The notes under the pieces are model-generated. The model was given only the letters and a program-made list of their open reading frames with translations. It made no database searches and was not told the DNA's origin. A DNA stretch of 64,000 bases from Streptomyces cyaneogriseus subsp. noncyanogenus (GTDB lineage: Bacteria > Actinomycetota > Actinomycetes > Streptomycetales > Streptomycetaceae): contig NZ_CP010849.1 in assembly GCF_000931445.1 (NCBI RefSeq), positions 7,626,001 through 7,690,000 on the forward strand. The letters are read 5' to 3'. Each line of letters starts with the position of its first letter. The stretch's first letter is position 1. This document shows positions 1-8,862 of the stretch, one piece after another. The position numbers and the translations under genes are program-made.

Positions 1-1576
1 CCCAGCCGGTGTGCGTCACACGGGACCCGGCGGGCGCCCCGGCCACCCGGTGCACCCGCAACTCGTACGGCCCGCAGGCCACCGTCACGCTCTCCACCCG
101 CAGCCCCGGCACCATCGGGGGACCGGCCGTGAAGACGGGCCGGTGCCAGGACGCCGCCCAGCCCCAGCCGTCGCCGTGCCCCGCCCCGAGGGGGTGGACC
201 CGGCGCCGCACACTGGATCGCCCCCGCACCCGCACCGACAGGTGGTTGTCCGCGACGTTGCCGGGCGCGGTCGGGCCGGTCCGCGTCGAGTACGCCTGAC
301 GGCCGTAGTGCGGATCGTCCCCGGCGGCCGACTCGCCCTCGTGCGGCCGGACGTGGTCGCTGCCGTGGTTGTGCAGCCGGACGATGCCGTCGCCGCGCGT
401 CGCCTGCACGAGCAGCCCGGCCGCCGGCAGGGCCAGCACCCGGTCGGCCTCCTCCACCGGCGCCGGTTCCTCGGTGGCCGTCCACAGCGGATGGTCACCG
501 GGCGCCAGCAGCGCCACGAACGCCTTCGACGCCCAGTACGGTGACGCCGGACCGGAGTACGGCTGCAAGGTGGCCTCGTGCGGCCCGTGCCAGCCCAGGC
601 TCAGCAGCCCGTCCGCGGTCAGCGCCCCGCGGTCCAGGAAATGCCGCAGACTGCCGCTCGCCAGCCGGCGCGAGACACCCGGCGCCAGCGGCGTGTGCCC
701 GGTCAGCGCGCCGAGGCTCACGGCCGCCGAGGCGGCGAACCGGTACGTCAGCGACCGGCCGAAGTGCAGCGGCGCCCCGTCCGCGCCGAACATCAGCGCG
801 TAGCCCTCCAGATGGGCGCGGAGCCGGGACCCGTACCGGGCGGCCGCCGCGGCGTCACCGGAGAGATGCGCGTCGAGGACCGGATACAGGTGCAGCGCCC
901 AGCCGTTGTAGTGGTCGAAGGCGCGTCCGTCCCCGTCGGCGTACCAGCCCTCGCCCCGGTACCAGCCCTCCAGCAGCTCCCGCGCCCGCTCCCGGGCCGC
1001 CGCCGTCTCCGCGTCCCCGCGGCCCACCGACTCCAGGAACCCCGCGACCGTGTAGGGGAAGAGGTACCAGTTGTTCGGGGCGGGCGTGTGCCGCAGCGCG
1101 CCGCGCAGCCACTCCTCGGTCCGTTCCCGTACGCCCTCGTCCAGGTGCTTCCACAGCCAGGGGGCGGTCAGCCGCAGACCCAGCGCGACCGACGCCGACT
1201 CGACCATCGGCTGGCCCTGCACGTCGTGGTCGAGGATCAGCGGCCAGGACTCGGTGTCCTCGCGCCCGGGGGAGCGGGTACCGGCGGCGAGGCCGCGCGC
1301 GTACCTCTCCAGCCAGCCGTGCGGATCGGCGCCGTCCGCGCCCGCCACCCGGAACGCGGCGGCCAGGAAGGTCCGCGCGAACCCCTCCAGCCCGTCGGAG
1401 CGCACCCCCGAGCGGGAGGGCCGTCCGGGCAGGTCGAGCAGGGCGCCGCCGGGCGTGCTCCAGCGCCACGCCGCCGCCAGCAGCCCGTCGGCCACGGCCT
1501 CCCAGTGGGCCCGGGTGTAGCCGGTGTACGGGCTGGACCTCCGGTCCGCGGCGGGCAGGTCGAAGGAGATGCTCAT
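1..1576 (-). CDS. DUF2264 family protein, possible glycoside hydrolase (3' end outside window)
   Basis: The open frame runs from ATG at 1576 to the window edge without a stop, giving about 525 residues of an incomplete protein. Motifs such as NNWYLFP and FDHYNGWALHLYP are typical of DUF2264, an (alpha/alpha)-barrel family; some members are placed in CAZy GH154 as beta-glucuronidases, to my recollection. There is no signal peptide, so it should act in the cytosol on an imported sugar. Its ATG overlaps the TGA of the upstream dehydrogenase by 4 bp (ATGA), which indicates translational coupling and makes it the last visible gene of the sugar-uptake operon. The substrate is not readable from sequence; a uronate-bearing oligosaccharide is an inference. 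Confidence 0.8.
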   Translation of the reverse strand, partial: MSISFDLPAADRRSSPYTGYTRAHWEAVADGLLAAAWRWSTPGGALLDLPGRPSRSGVRSDGLEGFARTFLAAAFRVAGADGADPHGWLERYARGLAAGTRSPGREDTESWPLILDHDVQGQPMVESASVALGLRLTAPWLWKHLDEGVRERTEEWLRGALRHTPAPNNWYLFPYTVAGFLESVGRGDAETAAARERARELLEGWYRGEGWYADGDGRAFDHYNGWALHLYPVLDAHLSGDAAAAARYGSRLRAHLEGYALMFGADGAPLHFGRSLTYRFAASAAVSLGALTGHTPLAPGVSRRLASGSLRHFLDRGALTADGLLSLGWHGPHEATLQPYSGPASPYWASKAFVALLAPGDHPLWTATEEPAPVEEADRVLALPAAGLLVQATRGDGIVRLHNHGSDHVRPHEGESAAGDDPHYGRQAYSTRTGPTAPGNVADNHLSVRVRGRSSVRRRVHPLGAGHGDGWGWAASWHRPVFTAGPPMVPGLRVESVTVACGPYELRVHRVAGAPAGSRVTHTGW

Positions 1577-2604
1577 GCCAGGAAGGCCAGCCTTTCGCGT
1601 CGTACGGGATGGAGGAAGCCGGCGCCGGAGGCCCAGCGGGCCGTCTCGGCGAGCGCGTGCTCGGCCAGGCGGCGCCACTCGTTGCCCTCGGAACCGGCCA
1701 GATGGGGAGTGATCAGGGCGTTCTCGCACTCCCACAGGGGGTGGTCCGGGGGCAGCACCTCCGGGTCGGTGACGTCGAGGACCGCCCGGATGCGGCCCGC
1801 CAGGACGGCGTCGGTGAGCGCGTCCTGGTCGACGACCGCGCCGCGCGAGGTGTTGATGAGCACCGCGTCGGCCGGCATCGACTCGATCAGGGCGCGGCTG
1901 ACCAGGCCGCGGGTGGCGGGCAGCAGCGGGGTGTGCACGCTGACGGTGTCGCAGCGGGCGAACAGCTCGTCGAGCCCCACCCGCCGGACGCCGAGACCGG
2001 CCGCGTCCGCGTCGGTGAGGTACGGGTCGTGCAGCAGGACCTCGACGTCGTGCGGGCGCAGCAGCTCCACGACCCGGCGGCCGATGAGGGAGGCCGACAG
2101 GATGCCGACCGTCCGGCCGTGGTTGCCGACGGTGCGCGGGGTGCGCAGCCAGTTCCCGCGCCGGCGGGCCGCCCGGTAGTCGCGGGCCCGCTCCAGCACC
2201 CGTTTGCCGGTGAGCAGGATCATGCCGAGGGTGTACTCCGCCACCGGGACGGCGTTGGCCGCGGCGGCGGAGGACACCTCGATGCCGCGCTCCCAGCAGG
2301 CGTCGGTGACATGACCGCGGACACTGCCCGCGGTGTGCACGACGGCCCGCAGCCGCGGGGCCGCCCGCAGCACCCCGGCGTCCAGGGGCGGACAGCCCCA
2401 GCCGGTGATCAGCAGGTCGGCGTCGGCCAGCAGCGACCGGGCCCGCGGGGTGGTGAGGTCGTCCAGTACGGGGAGCGGGGCCAGGTCGCACAGCGCGCGG
2501 AACGCGTCGAGCGTGTCGGGGTCGAGGACGGCCTCGGCGGCGTCCCGCGACATCGCCGCGGCGGCGCGGGGGCGGAAACCGGGGCCGGGTGTGGACACGG
2601 TCAT
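1573..2604 (-). CDS. D-2-hydroxyacid dehydrogenase family, NAD-binding
   Basis: 343 residues. The C-terminal half is a D-isomer-specific 2-hydroxyacid dehydrogenase: a Rossmann segment GILSASLIG near residues 167-175 (a variant of the usual GxGxxG), then INTSRG with the substrate Arg near 254, a Glu near 282 and the catalytic His near 301 in ITPHLAG. Family members reduce 2-keto acids or oxidise 2-hydroxy acids with NAD(P)H. It lies 59 bp after the second permease and overlaps DUF2264 by 4 bp, so it probably processes a sugar acid brought in by this transporter. The exact substrate is unknown. Confidence 0.88.
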   Translation of the reverse strand: MTVSTPGPGFRPRAAAAMSRDAAEAVLDPDTLDAFRALCDLAPLPVLDDLTTPRARSLLADADLLITGWGCPPLDAGVLRAAPRLRAVVHTAGSVRGHVTDACWERGIEVSSAAAANAVPVAEYTLGMILLTGKRVLERARDYRAARRRGNWLRTPRTVGNHGRTVGILSASLIGRRVVELLRPHDVEVLLHDPYLTDADAAGLGVRRVGLDELFARCDTVSVHTPLLPATRGLVSRALIESMPADAVLINTSRGAVVDQDALTDAVLAGRIRAVLDVTDPEVLPPDHPLWECENALITPHLAGSEGNEWRRLAEHALAETARWASGAGFLHPVRRERLAFLA

Positions 2605-2662
2605 GCGGGGGATCGGACTCCTCGTTCGGCGGGGCGGGTGCGGTGCTGCCCGGCCGGCGCCG

Positions 2663-3526
2663 TCACTTGACGGCCCCGGCGGTCAGTCCGCTGCGCCAGA
2701 AGCGCTGGAGCAGGACGAAGGCGGCGACGAGCGGCAGGACGGCGAGCAGCGAACCCATGATCACCACGGGGTAGTACTCCGGTGACACGGACGCGGCGCT
2801 GTTCCACGCGTACAGTCCGAGGCTGACCGGGTAGAGGTCCTGGTCGGAAAGCATCACCATGGGCAGGAAGAAGTTGTTCCAGATGGCGGTGAGCTGGAAC
2901 AGGAAGACGGTGACCAGCCCGGGGCCGAGCATCCGCAGCGCCACCCGGGCGTAGGCGGTCAGCTCCCCGGCCCCGTCCACGCGCGCCGCTTCCAGCACCT
3001 CGTCGGGGACGTAGCCGCGGCTGAAGATCCGGCCGAGATAGACCCCGAACGGGTTGAACAGGACCGGGACGAAGACCGCCCAGAAGGTGTTGACCAGGCC
3101 CGCCTCGGAGGCCATCAGGTACAGCGGCAGCGCCAGCACCGTCTGCGGGACCATGACGGCGGCCAGCACCAGGCCGAACAGCTTCTCCTTGTGTCGGAAG
3201 CGGTACTTGTCGAAGGCGTAGCCGCAGGCCACGCTCACCAGGGAGCCGACCGCAGCGCCGAGCACCGCGTACAGCAGGCTGTTGACGTACCAGCGGCCGT
3301 ACAGGCCGCCGTCCATGGCGAACAGGTCGTGCAGGTTCCGCGCGAAGGAGAAGCCGCCCGGCGCCAGCAGATCGCTGCTGAACAGCGCGTCCCGGTCCTT
3401 GGCGGCGGCGAGCACCAGCCACAGCACGGGCAGCAGCGTGTACGCGACGAAGACGGCGACGACGGCGTTGACCGTGGCGCGGCCCAGCAGCCGGGGGCGC
3501 AGGACGGTGCTGCCGCTGCTGCTCAT
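2663..3526 (-). CDS. Sugar ABC transporter permease, MalG type
   Basis: 287 residues from ATG 3526, which overlaps the stop of the partner permease (ATGA). The first hydrophobic helix is at about residues 17-37, and the conserved inner-membrane EAA loop reads EAARVDGAGELTAYARVALRML; its Gly contacts the ATPase in this family. The C-terminus ends in the MalG-type GLTAGAVK. No ATPase gene is present in the locus, as is usual for Streptomyces CUT1 sugar systems that share the MsiK ATPase. An upstream in-frame extension is only a run-through over the neighbouring gene. Confidence 0.92.
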   Translation of the reverse strand: MSSSGSTVLRPRLLGRATVNAVVAVFVAYTLLPVLWLVLAAAKDRDALFSSDLLAPGGFSFARNLHDLFAMDGGLYGRWYVNSLLYAVLGAAVGSLVSVACGYAFDKYRFRHKEKLFGLVLAAVMVPQTVLALPLYLMASEAGLVNTFWAVFVPVLFNPFGVYLGRIFSRGYVPDEVLEAARVDGAGELTAYARVALRMLGPGLVTVFLFQLTAIWNNFFLPMVMLSDQDLYPVSLGLYAWNSAASVSPEYYPVVIMGSLLAVLPLVAAFVLLQRFWRSGLTAGAVK

Positions 3527-4521
3527 CGGGCCTCCTCGGCGTTCTCGGTGCGGCTGGTGAAGCGGGTGACGCCGTAGGACAGGGCGATGGTGCACGCCAG
3601 CAGCACCACCGAGGAGGCGGCCGCCAGACCGTAGTTGTTGCGGTTGAACGCCGCGTCGTAGATGTACATGCTCGGCGAGAACCGCGAGTTGATCATGGGG
3701 GAGGACTGGCTGAGCAGCATCGGCTCGGTGAAGAGCTGCAGCGCCCAGATCAGGGTGAAGAGGGCGACCGTGACGATCGAGGCCCGCACCATCGGCGTCT
3801 TGACCTGGAGCGCGGTGCGCAGCGGCCCGGCGCCGTCGACCACGGACGCCTCGATCACCTCCCGGGGCACGGCCCGCAGGGCGGCGTAGAAGACGACCAT
3901 GTTGTAGCCGAGGTTGCTCCACAGGGCGATGTTGACCATGGACGGCAGGACGGTGTGCACGCCCAGGAAGTCGATCGTGATGTCGGCGCGGGCGAACAGG
4001 TCGATGACCGGGCTGATCCCCGGCGTGTACAGGTACAGCCAGATCAGCGCGGCGATGATGCCCGGCACGGCGTGCGGCAGGAACAGCCCGAGCTGGGCGA
4101 AGGCCCGCAGCCGCACCGCACCCGAGTCCAGCAGCAGGGCCAGCGCGAGCGCGCCGGCGACCATCAGCGGGATGTAGACCAGGCAGTACAGGACGACGGT
4201 GCCGAGCCCGCCGAGGAACGTGGGATCGGTCAGCACGGCCGCGTAGCTGCGCAGGCCGACGAAGACGGTGCGCTCGGGCCCGAAACCCAGCCCGGGCTGG
4301 TCGTCGCTGTACAGGCTGAGACGGACGGCCGTGCCCACGGGGACGAGGAAGACGGTCACGAGCAGGGCGAAGAACGGCGCCATCAGCACGCCGCACGCGA
4401 TCAGCCGGCGGCGCCGGGCGGCCCGGCGGGCGCGCGGGGCGGGCGCGGCCGGAGCGGTGGCGTGCGGGGCGGCGGCCCGCACCGGCCGCGCGGCGGGCGC
4501 GGTCGCGGGGGCGTCGGTCAT
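3523..4521 (-). CDS. Sugar ABC transporter permease, MalF type
   Basis: 332 residues with an Ala/Arg/Pro-rich cytoplasmic N-terminus, then a first membrane helix near residues 40-65 and five more. The EAA loop is visible as VIEASVVDGAGPLRTALQVKTPMV. It starts 25 bp after the binding-protein gene and is coupled to the second permease by a 4-bp overlap. It forms the membrane channel of a CUT1 importer with that permease. The order binding protein, MalF-like, MalG-like is standard for actinobacterial oligosaccharide importers. Confidence 0.92.
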   Translation of the reverse strand: MTDAPATAPAARPVRAAAPHATAPAAPAPRARRAARRRRLIACGVLMAPFFALLVTVFLVPVGTAVRLSLYSDDQPGLGFGPERTVFVGLRSYAAVLTDPTFLGGLGTVVLYCLVYIPLMVAGALALALLLDSGAVRLRAFAQLGLFLPHAVPGIIAALIWLYLYTPGISPVIDLFARADITIDFLGVHTVLPSMVNIALWSNLGYNMVVFYAALRAVPREVIEASVVDGAGPLRTALQVKTPMVRASIVTVALFTLIWALQLFTEPMLLSQSSPMINSRFSPSMYIYDAAFNRNNYGLAAASSVVLLACTIALSYGVTRFTSRTENAEEAR

Positions 4522-4546
4522 GGGGTGTCACCTGCCTTTCGGCGGC

Positions 4547-5878
4547 TCAGGTGCTGCGCTGGGTGGTGGACAGGCCGAGGGCCTTGAGATCGGGCATCGT
4601 GCCCTTCTGCGCCGTGCGCAGGGAGTCGGTGAGACTGCCCTGGCCGGCGCCGACACGGGCGAAGGAGTCCTGCATCACCTTCTGGGTCGCGGTCATCCGA
4701 GGGCCCCACAGCCAGCCCTCGCGGATCCGGTCCGCCTCCCGCTGGAACAGGCGGTAGATGTCCTGCCCGCCGTAGTAGGACCGGTCGAACGCCTCGCGTC
4801 CCACGGCGACCAGACCGGGAGCGGCCGGGTACTGGCTGCTGGTGCCGCTGGACAGCCGGGCGCGCAGCGCGTCGGGGTGGGAGACCTGCCACTCGATGAA
4901 CTCCATCGCGGCCTCCGGGTGGCGGCTGTCCTTGGTGACCGCGAAGGTGGAACCGCCGTGCGTGCCCACGGCCGGGCGGCCGGGGTCCCACTGCGGCAGC
5001 GGCGCGATCCGCCACAGCCCCCGCTGCCCGGGCCGCGCGTTCATCTGCGCGCCCGCGTCCCAGGCGCCCTGGAGCCGGGTGAGCACCAGCCCGTTGCCGA
5101 TCTGCGCGTCGGACTGCCGGCTCTCGACCGCGTTCACGAAGACCACGTCGTCGTCGATGAGCCGCTGCCAGTACGCCGCCACCCGGCGGCTGGGCGCGTC
5201 GGCGAGGGAGACGTTCCATGCCCCCCGGGAGGTGTCGAACCAGCGGGCTCCCGCCTGCCAGGCGTACGCGGCGAACTGGGTCATGCCGTCGGTGGGGAAG
5301 AGCACCAGCCGCCGGCCCCGCGCCTTGCGGCGCACCGTGTACGCGAGGTCGGCGAACTCGTCCCAGGTGCGGGGGACGCTCAGGCCGTAGCGGTCGAACA
5401 GGTCGGCGCGGTAGTGCATCACCATCGGCTCGACGTCCAGCGGGACGCTGAACATCCGGCCCTCGAAGGTGGTCAGTCCCAGCGCCTGCGGCAGCAGCTT
5501 GCGGCGCAGGGAGTCGCTGACGAGGTCGGTGATGTCGCGGGCGACCCCGTCGATGGCGTACCCGGGCACCTGCGGATACTCGATCGTGGCGACATCGGGG
5601 GCGTTGCCGGCCCGGGCGGCGTTGCTGAGCTTGGCGTAGCCGCCCTGCCCGCCGGAGGGCACCTGCTGGAAGTCGACCTGGATGCGGTCGTGGGTGCGGT
5701 TGAAGGCGTTCACCACCTCCTGGCTGCCGCGCAGCGCGGACCAGAACGTGACGCGCGTGGTTCTGCTGCCGCCGCGCGGCCGGTCGTCGTCCGCCCCGCT
5801 GCAGGCGCTCAGGGCTCCTGACAGCGGGGCGGCGGCCATCGCGGCGAGCACGGATCGACGGCTGTGTCGACCGGGCAT
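4547..5878 (-). CDS. Extracellular sugar-binding lipoprotein
   Basis: 443 residues. The N-terminus has a twin-Arg-like HSRRSVLAAMAAAPLSG followed by lipobox LSAC, so the mature protein probably starts at Cys26 as a lipoprotein. The body is a family 1 (SBP_bac_1) binding protein, with early motif VTFWSALRG and a central GLVLTRLQGAWDAG segment. It captures the sugar outside the cell and hands it to the two permeases encoded downstream. It is the first gene of the transport operon and follows the regulator gene after a 123-bp intergenic region with a recognisable promoter and repeats. Confidence 0.92.
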   Translation of the reverse strand: MPGRHSRRSVLAAMAAAPLSGALSACSGADDDRPRGGSRTTRVTFWSALRGSQEVVNAFNRTHDRIQVDFQQVPSGGQGGYAKLSNAARAGNAPDVATIEYPQVPGYAIDGVARDITDLVSDSLRRKLLPQALGLTTFEGRMFSVPLDVEPMVMHYRADLFDRYGLSVPRTWDEFADLAYTVRRKARGRRLVLFPTDGMTQFAAYAWQAGARWFDTSRGAWNVSLADAPSRRVAAYWQRLIDDDVVFVNAVESRQSDAQIGNGLVLTRLQGAWDAGAQMNARPGQRGLWRIAPLPQWDPGRPAVGTHGGSTFAVTKDSRHPEAAMEFIEWQVSHPDALRARLSSGTSSQYPAAPGLVAVGREAFDRSYYGGQDIYRLFQREADRIREGWLWGPRMTATQKVMQDSFARVGAGQGSLTDSLRTAQKGTMPDLKALGLSTTQRST

Positions 5879-5937
5879 GGCGCCTCCCGCGGCTCCTTGC
5901 GTGTCTGTGACACGGCGGTTCGGATCGGGACACGGGA

Positions 5938-6004
5938 ATACTCGACGCCGCGAGCGAAACGGTCAATAGATCGATCAGAAGAAGATAAAACGCTCAAACG
6001 CTCA
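5938..6004 (-). promoter_or_regulatory. Promoter and tandem repeat upstream of the sugar-uptake operon
   Basis: On the minus strand a -35-like TTGACC (5961-5966) and a -10-like GAGTAT (5938-5943) are 17 bp apart. Just upstream, the 8-bp unit TGAGCGTT occurs twice in tandem (5989-6004), overlapping the stop codon of the regulator gene. The embedded CGTTTGA also occurs in the palindrome before the regulator, so this may be its operator. The link is inferred. Confidence 0.5.
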
Positions 6005-7150
6005 TTCGTGGGGAGGGGCCACCGCACCGCCGTCCGCGCCCTCGGCCCGTCCGGCCGCGGCCGGGCCGGCCGGACGGGTGGAGCCGCGCACCGTCAGCCG
6101 CGGCAGCAACTCCACCCGCCGCACCGCCCATCCGGCGCCGGGCGCCTGCGCCAGACGCTCGAGCAGGACCCGGGCGGCCACCTTTCCGACCTCCGTCTTC
6201 GGCGGGGACACGGCCGTCAGCGGCGGCGTGCCGAGCCCGGCCACCACGTCGTCGTAGGCCACGACCGAGCAGTCCTGCGGCACCCGCACCCCGTCCCCGG
6301 CCAGCCGCTGCACGATCATCAGCGCGTCGACGTCTCCGTGCAGCACCAGGGCGGTCGCGCCCGCCTTCCGCATGAGCACCGGCAGCTCCGCCGTCTGCTC
6401 CGCCGAGTACGCCCCCTCGGCACCGGCCTCCGACGCGCTCAGCGCCCAGGCCCAGGACTCCACCAGCGGATGGGCCCCGGCGATCTCCGCGAAGGCGGCC
6501 CGCAGGGTGCGCGCGGTGGGGCTGTCGTCCCGGGTGGCGAAGACGATCCGGCGATGGCCGAGCCCCACCAGATGCTCCACCGCCAGGTGCGCGCCGTACC
6601 AGTGGTCCGAACACACCGAGTCCAGGGCGTGCAGGGCGCTGCCGCGCCGGGGCCGGCGCTCCATCAGCACCGTGGGGACGTCCAGCGCGGCCAGCCAGCC
6701 GTAGTCGGCCTCCTCGGCGGCGCGGCTGGTCCACCGGGGCGCCAGCAGCAGGCCCCGCGCGCCGTCGGCGAGCGCCCGCTCCACCAGCGGGCGCTCGGCG
6801 CCGGGGACCTGGGGGGCGATGTGCAGCGCGATGCGCAGACCGGCCTCCTCCAGCACCGTGCGGGCGCCGTGCAGGGTCTCGGTCAGGTACGAATGCCGCT
6901 CGGGCACCACCACCGCCACCCGGTCCCCGGCCGCGACCTCGCCGCCGGGCAGTTCCTGCGCGGGCAGGGTCGACCGGACGACGCCGTGCCCGCGGCGCAG
7001 CTTCCCCTCGCGGGTCAGTTCCTCCACGTCCCGGCGCACGGTCACCACCGAGACCTCCAGCTCGGCGGCGAGGTCGGCCACCCGGGCACTGCCCCGCGCC
7101 TGCACCGCGGCCAGGATCCGCTGCCGCCTGAGCTCGACCGGCTCCCTCAT
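6002..7150 (-). CDS. Hybrid transcriptional regulator: DeoR-type HTH with LacI-type sensor domain
   Basis: 382 residues from ATG 7150, chosen because GGGAGG lies 4 nt before it; a longer in-frame start at 7249 has no such site. Residues 1-60 are a DeoR-type winged helix (RRQRILAAVQARG...SVVTVRRDVEELTREGKLRRGHG). The rest is a periplasmic-binding-protein-like sensor of the LacI/GalR type (VVVPERHSYLTETLHG, VVAYDDVVAG). Such regulators usually repress sugar operons and release DNA on binding an inducer sugar. It sits directly upstream of, and in the same direction as, the transporter operon. Confidence 0.85.
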   Translation of the reverse strand: MREPVELRRQRILAAVQARGSARVADLAAELEVSVVTVRRDVEELTREGKLRRGHGVVRSTLPAQELPGGEVAAGDRVAVVVPERHSYLTETLHGARTVLEEAGLRIALHIAPQVPGAERPLVERALADGARGLLLAPRWTSRAAEEADYGWLAALDVPTVLMERRPRRGSALHALDSVCSDHWYGAHLAVEHLVGLGHRRIVFATRDDSPTARTLRAAFAEIAGAHPLVESWAWALSASEAGAEGAYSAEQTAELPVLMRKAGATALVLHGDVDALMIVQRLAGDGVRVPQDCSVVAYDDVVAGLGTPPLTAVSPPKTEVGKVAARVLLERLAQAPGAGWAVRRVELLPRLTVRGSTRPAGPAAAGRAEGADGGAVAPPHE

Positions 7151-7173
7151 CTGGCCTCCCGCCCCCGAGATGT

Positions 7174-7185
7174 TCGTTTGAACGA
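7174..7185. promoter_or_regulatory. Palindrome upstream of the DeoR/LacI regulator, probable autoregulatory operator
   Basis: TCGTTTGAACGA is a 12-bp near-perfect palindrome (5-bp arms TCGTT/AACGA) 24 bp before the regulator start. It shares CGTTTGA with the tandem repeat before the binding-protein gene. Its position fits autorepression. Confidence 0.45.
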
Positions 7186-7320
7186 TTCGCGCCATCCTAA
7201 CGATCGCTCCGAGGGAGGGCGGGGCCGGGCGGAGAAGGGCGGGGGCCACCGGTCGGGCGGGGCGGCCGGGTCCTGCGGATGAACCAGGGACCGGGAGGGG
7301 GCGTGCCCCGCCCGGGAGGG

Positions 7321-7971
7321 TCAGCCGGCCGGTGCGGTCGCCCGGCGGCCGTGCACGAAGAGGTGGGGCTCCGGCGCGGCGTCGGGGTGGTCGGGGGTGA
7401 ACAGCACCTCCTCCTGCTCCAGCACCTCCAGGCCCGCCTCACGGACCAGGGCGGTGACGCCGTCGGGGGAGAAGCTGGTCACCCGGACCGGCTGCCCCAT
7501 GAAGACGCCCTCGGCGTCCTCCGCGTCCAGCGGCACGGTGGCCAGGGCCAGATGGCCGCCGGGGCGCAGCGCGCGCACCAGACGGCGCACCACGGCGGCC
7601 TGATCCGACCGGTTCATCTGAAGCAGGGAGAAGTAGACGCAGACCGCGTCGAACGACCCCTCCTCCAGGGCGACGTCACGGATGTCCGCGCGGCGGAACA
7701 CGGCGCCGGGCACCTGGCGTGCGGCGAGCTCCACCATCACGGGGGAGACGTCGATGCCCAGCACCTCGTGCCCCGCCGCCGCGAGCGTCTCGGCCGTGGG
7801 CCGGCCCGTCCCGCTGCCCACGTCCAGCACGCGGCTGCCCGGGGCGAGCCGTCCGAGCAGCCGGCGCAGCGAACGCCGGTGGGCCTCCGACCCGGCGAAC
7901 GCCTGCTCGTAGGCCGCGCCCAGCGCGTCGAACACGGCGGCGGCCGTGGGGCGGTGGTCGTCGGTGGTCAT
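7321..7971 (-). CDS. Class I SAM-dependent methyltransferase
   Basis: 216 residues from ATG 7971, preceded by GGGAG; the longer frame upstream is Arg-rich and lacks a ribosome site. Motif I for SAM binding is VLDVGSGTGRPT near residue 46, followed by the acidic GIDVSPVMVE (motif II region), RADIRDVAL and the post-motif LVRALRPGGHLALATV. The family methylates small molecules or quinones; no substrate can be assigned. It has no clear operon partner, with the TetR gene about 280 bp upstream in the same direction. Confidence 0.85.
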   Translation of the reverse strand: MTTDDHRPTAAAVFDALGAAYEQAFAGSEAHRRSLRRLLGRLAPGSRVLDVGSGTGRPTAETLAAAGHEVLGIDVSPVMVELAARQVPGAVFRRADIRDVALEEGSFDAVCVYFSLLQMNRSDQAAVVRRLVRALRPGGHLALATVPLDAEDAEGVFMGQPVRVTSFSPDGVTALVREAGLEVLEQEEVLFTPDHPDAAPEPHLFVHGRRATAPAG

Positions 7972-8253
7972 GGTGCTCCCTTTCCGGCGTCGGCGGCGAG
8001 TGCCCGGCATCGTTCCACCGGGGCGAACCGCCCGCAAGGGCGGCGCGCGGCGGCGCACGGCCCGCGGCTCGCCGCCGTGTGCGGCGCGCTGGGCGCGGTC
8101 CCGCCGGCCCGCGGTCGACGGCGGCCTCGTCCCGGCCCGGCGGCACCCGCCTCGCCATCCTTCGCCCTCGCGCCGCGCTCCCCACCGAGCCCGCGCGGTC
8201 AGCTTTTCGCGCCTTCGTCCGGTATGACGGCGAAGCGGATCACCGTCCGTTCG

Positions 8254-8847
8254 TCAGCTCCCCGGGCGGGGCCGTGCCCCGTCCAGCGCCAGGTCGACCA
8301 GGCCCGCCACCAGCGCTTCGTCGAGCGGTGCCGCGCTGAGCAGGACCCGGACGAAGAGGGGGCCGCTGACGGCCTCGATCAGCAGGCCGGGGTCGGCATC
8401 CCCGGCCAGCTCGCCGCGCTCGACGCCGCGCCGGACCATCACGCCGGCCCGCTCCAGCCGGTCGCTCCAGTAGGGGCCGCGGCGGTCGTCCAGCGTGTCG
8501 TCCCGCTCGACGCTCAGCCGCAGCAGCGCCCGGCCCTGCGCCGTGCCGAGCAACCGGGCCAGCGTGGTGAAGAAGCGCAGCAGGTCCTCCCGCACCCGCC
8601 CGGTGTCCGGGATGGGCAGCGCGGAGTCGAGCTCCGTGGTCAGCGCGTCGAGGATCAGGTTCTCGCGGGTCTTCCAGCGGCGGTAGACCGAGGTCTCGTG
8701 GACGCCCGCCGCGCGGGCCACGGCGGCGACGGTCGCGCCCGCCAGCCCCTGGGACGACAGCAGTTCCACCGTGGCGGCCAGCACCGCTTGCCGCATCCGC
8801 TCCCCACGGCGGCGAAGGGGCGGTGCGGGGGCCTCGGAAGACGTCAT
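8254..8847 (-). CDS. TetR family transcriptional repressor
   Basis: 197 residues. The N-terminal HTH spans about residues 18-62 (AVLAATVELLSSQGLAGATVAAVARAAGVHETSVYRRW), and a TetR C-terminal ligand domain follows. It is transcribed divergently from the alcohol dehydrogenase at 8950, and two matching inverted repeats lie in the roughly 100-bp gap. The arrangement strongly suggests that it represses itself and the dehydrogenase until an unknown effector binds. Confidence 0.92.
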   Translation of the reverse strand: MTSSEAPAPPLRRRGERMRQAVLAATVELLSSQGLAGATVAAVARAAGVHETSVYRRWKTRENLILDALTTELDSALPIPDTGRVREDLLRFFTTLARLLGTAQGRALLRLSVERDDTLDDRRGPYWSDRLERAGVMVRRGVERGELAGDADPGLLIEAVSGPLFVRVLLSAAPLDEALVAGLVDLALDGARPRPGS

Positions 8848-8862
8848 GCGCCCCAGGCTAAA

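Noticed and set aside
541..2670. A 709-codon plus-strand frame across the DUF2264 and dehydrogenase genes
   Set aside because: It is extremely rich in Arg/Pro/Ala/Gly with no domain signal, and it lies antisense to two well-supported genes. High-GC DNA gives such frames by chance.
2663..4531. A single 622-codon permease fusion
   Set aside because: The frame only runs out of phase through the first permease. The true second permease starts at 3526 with an ATGA overlap.
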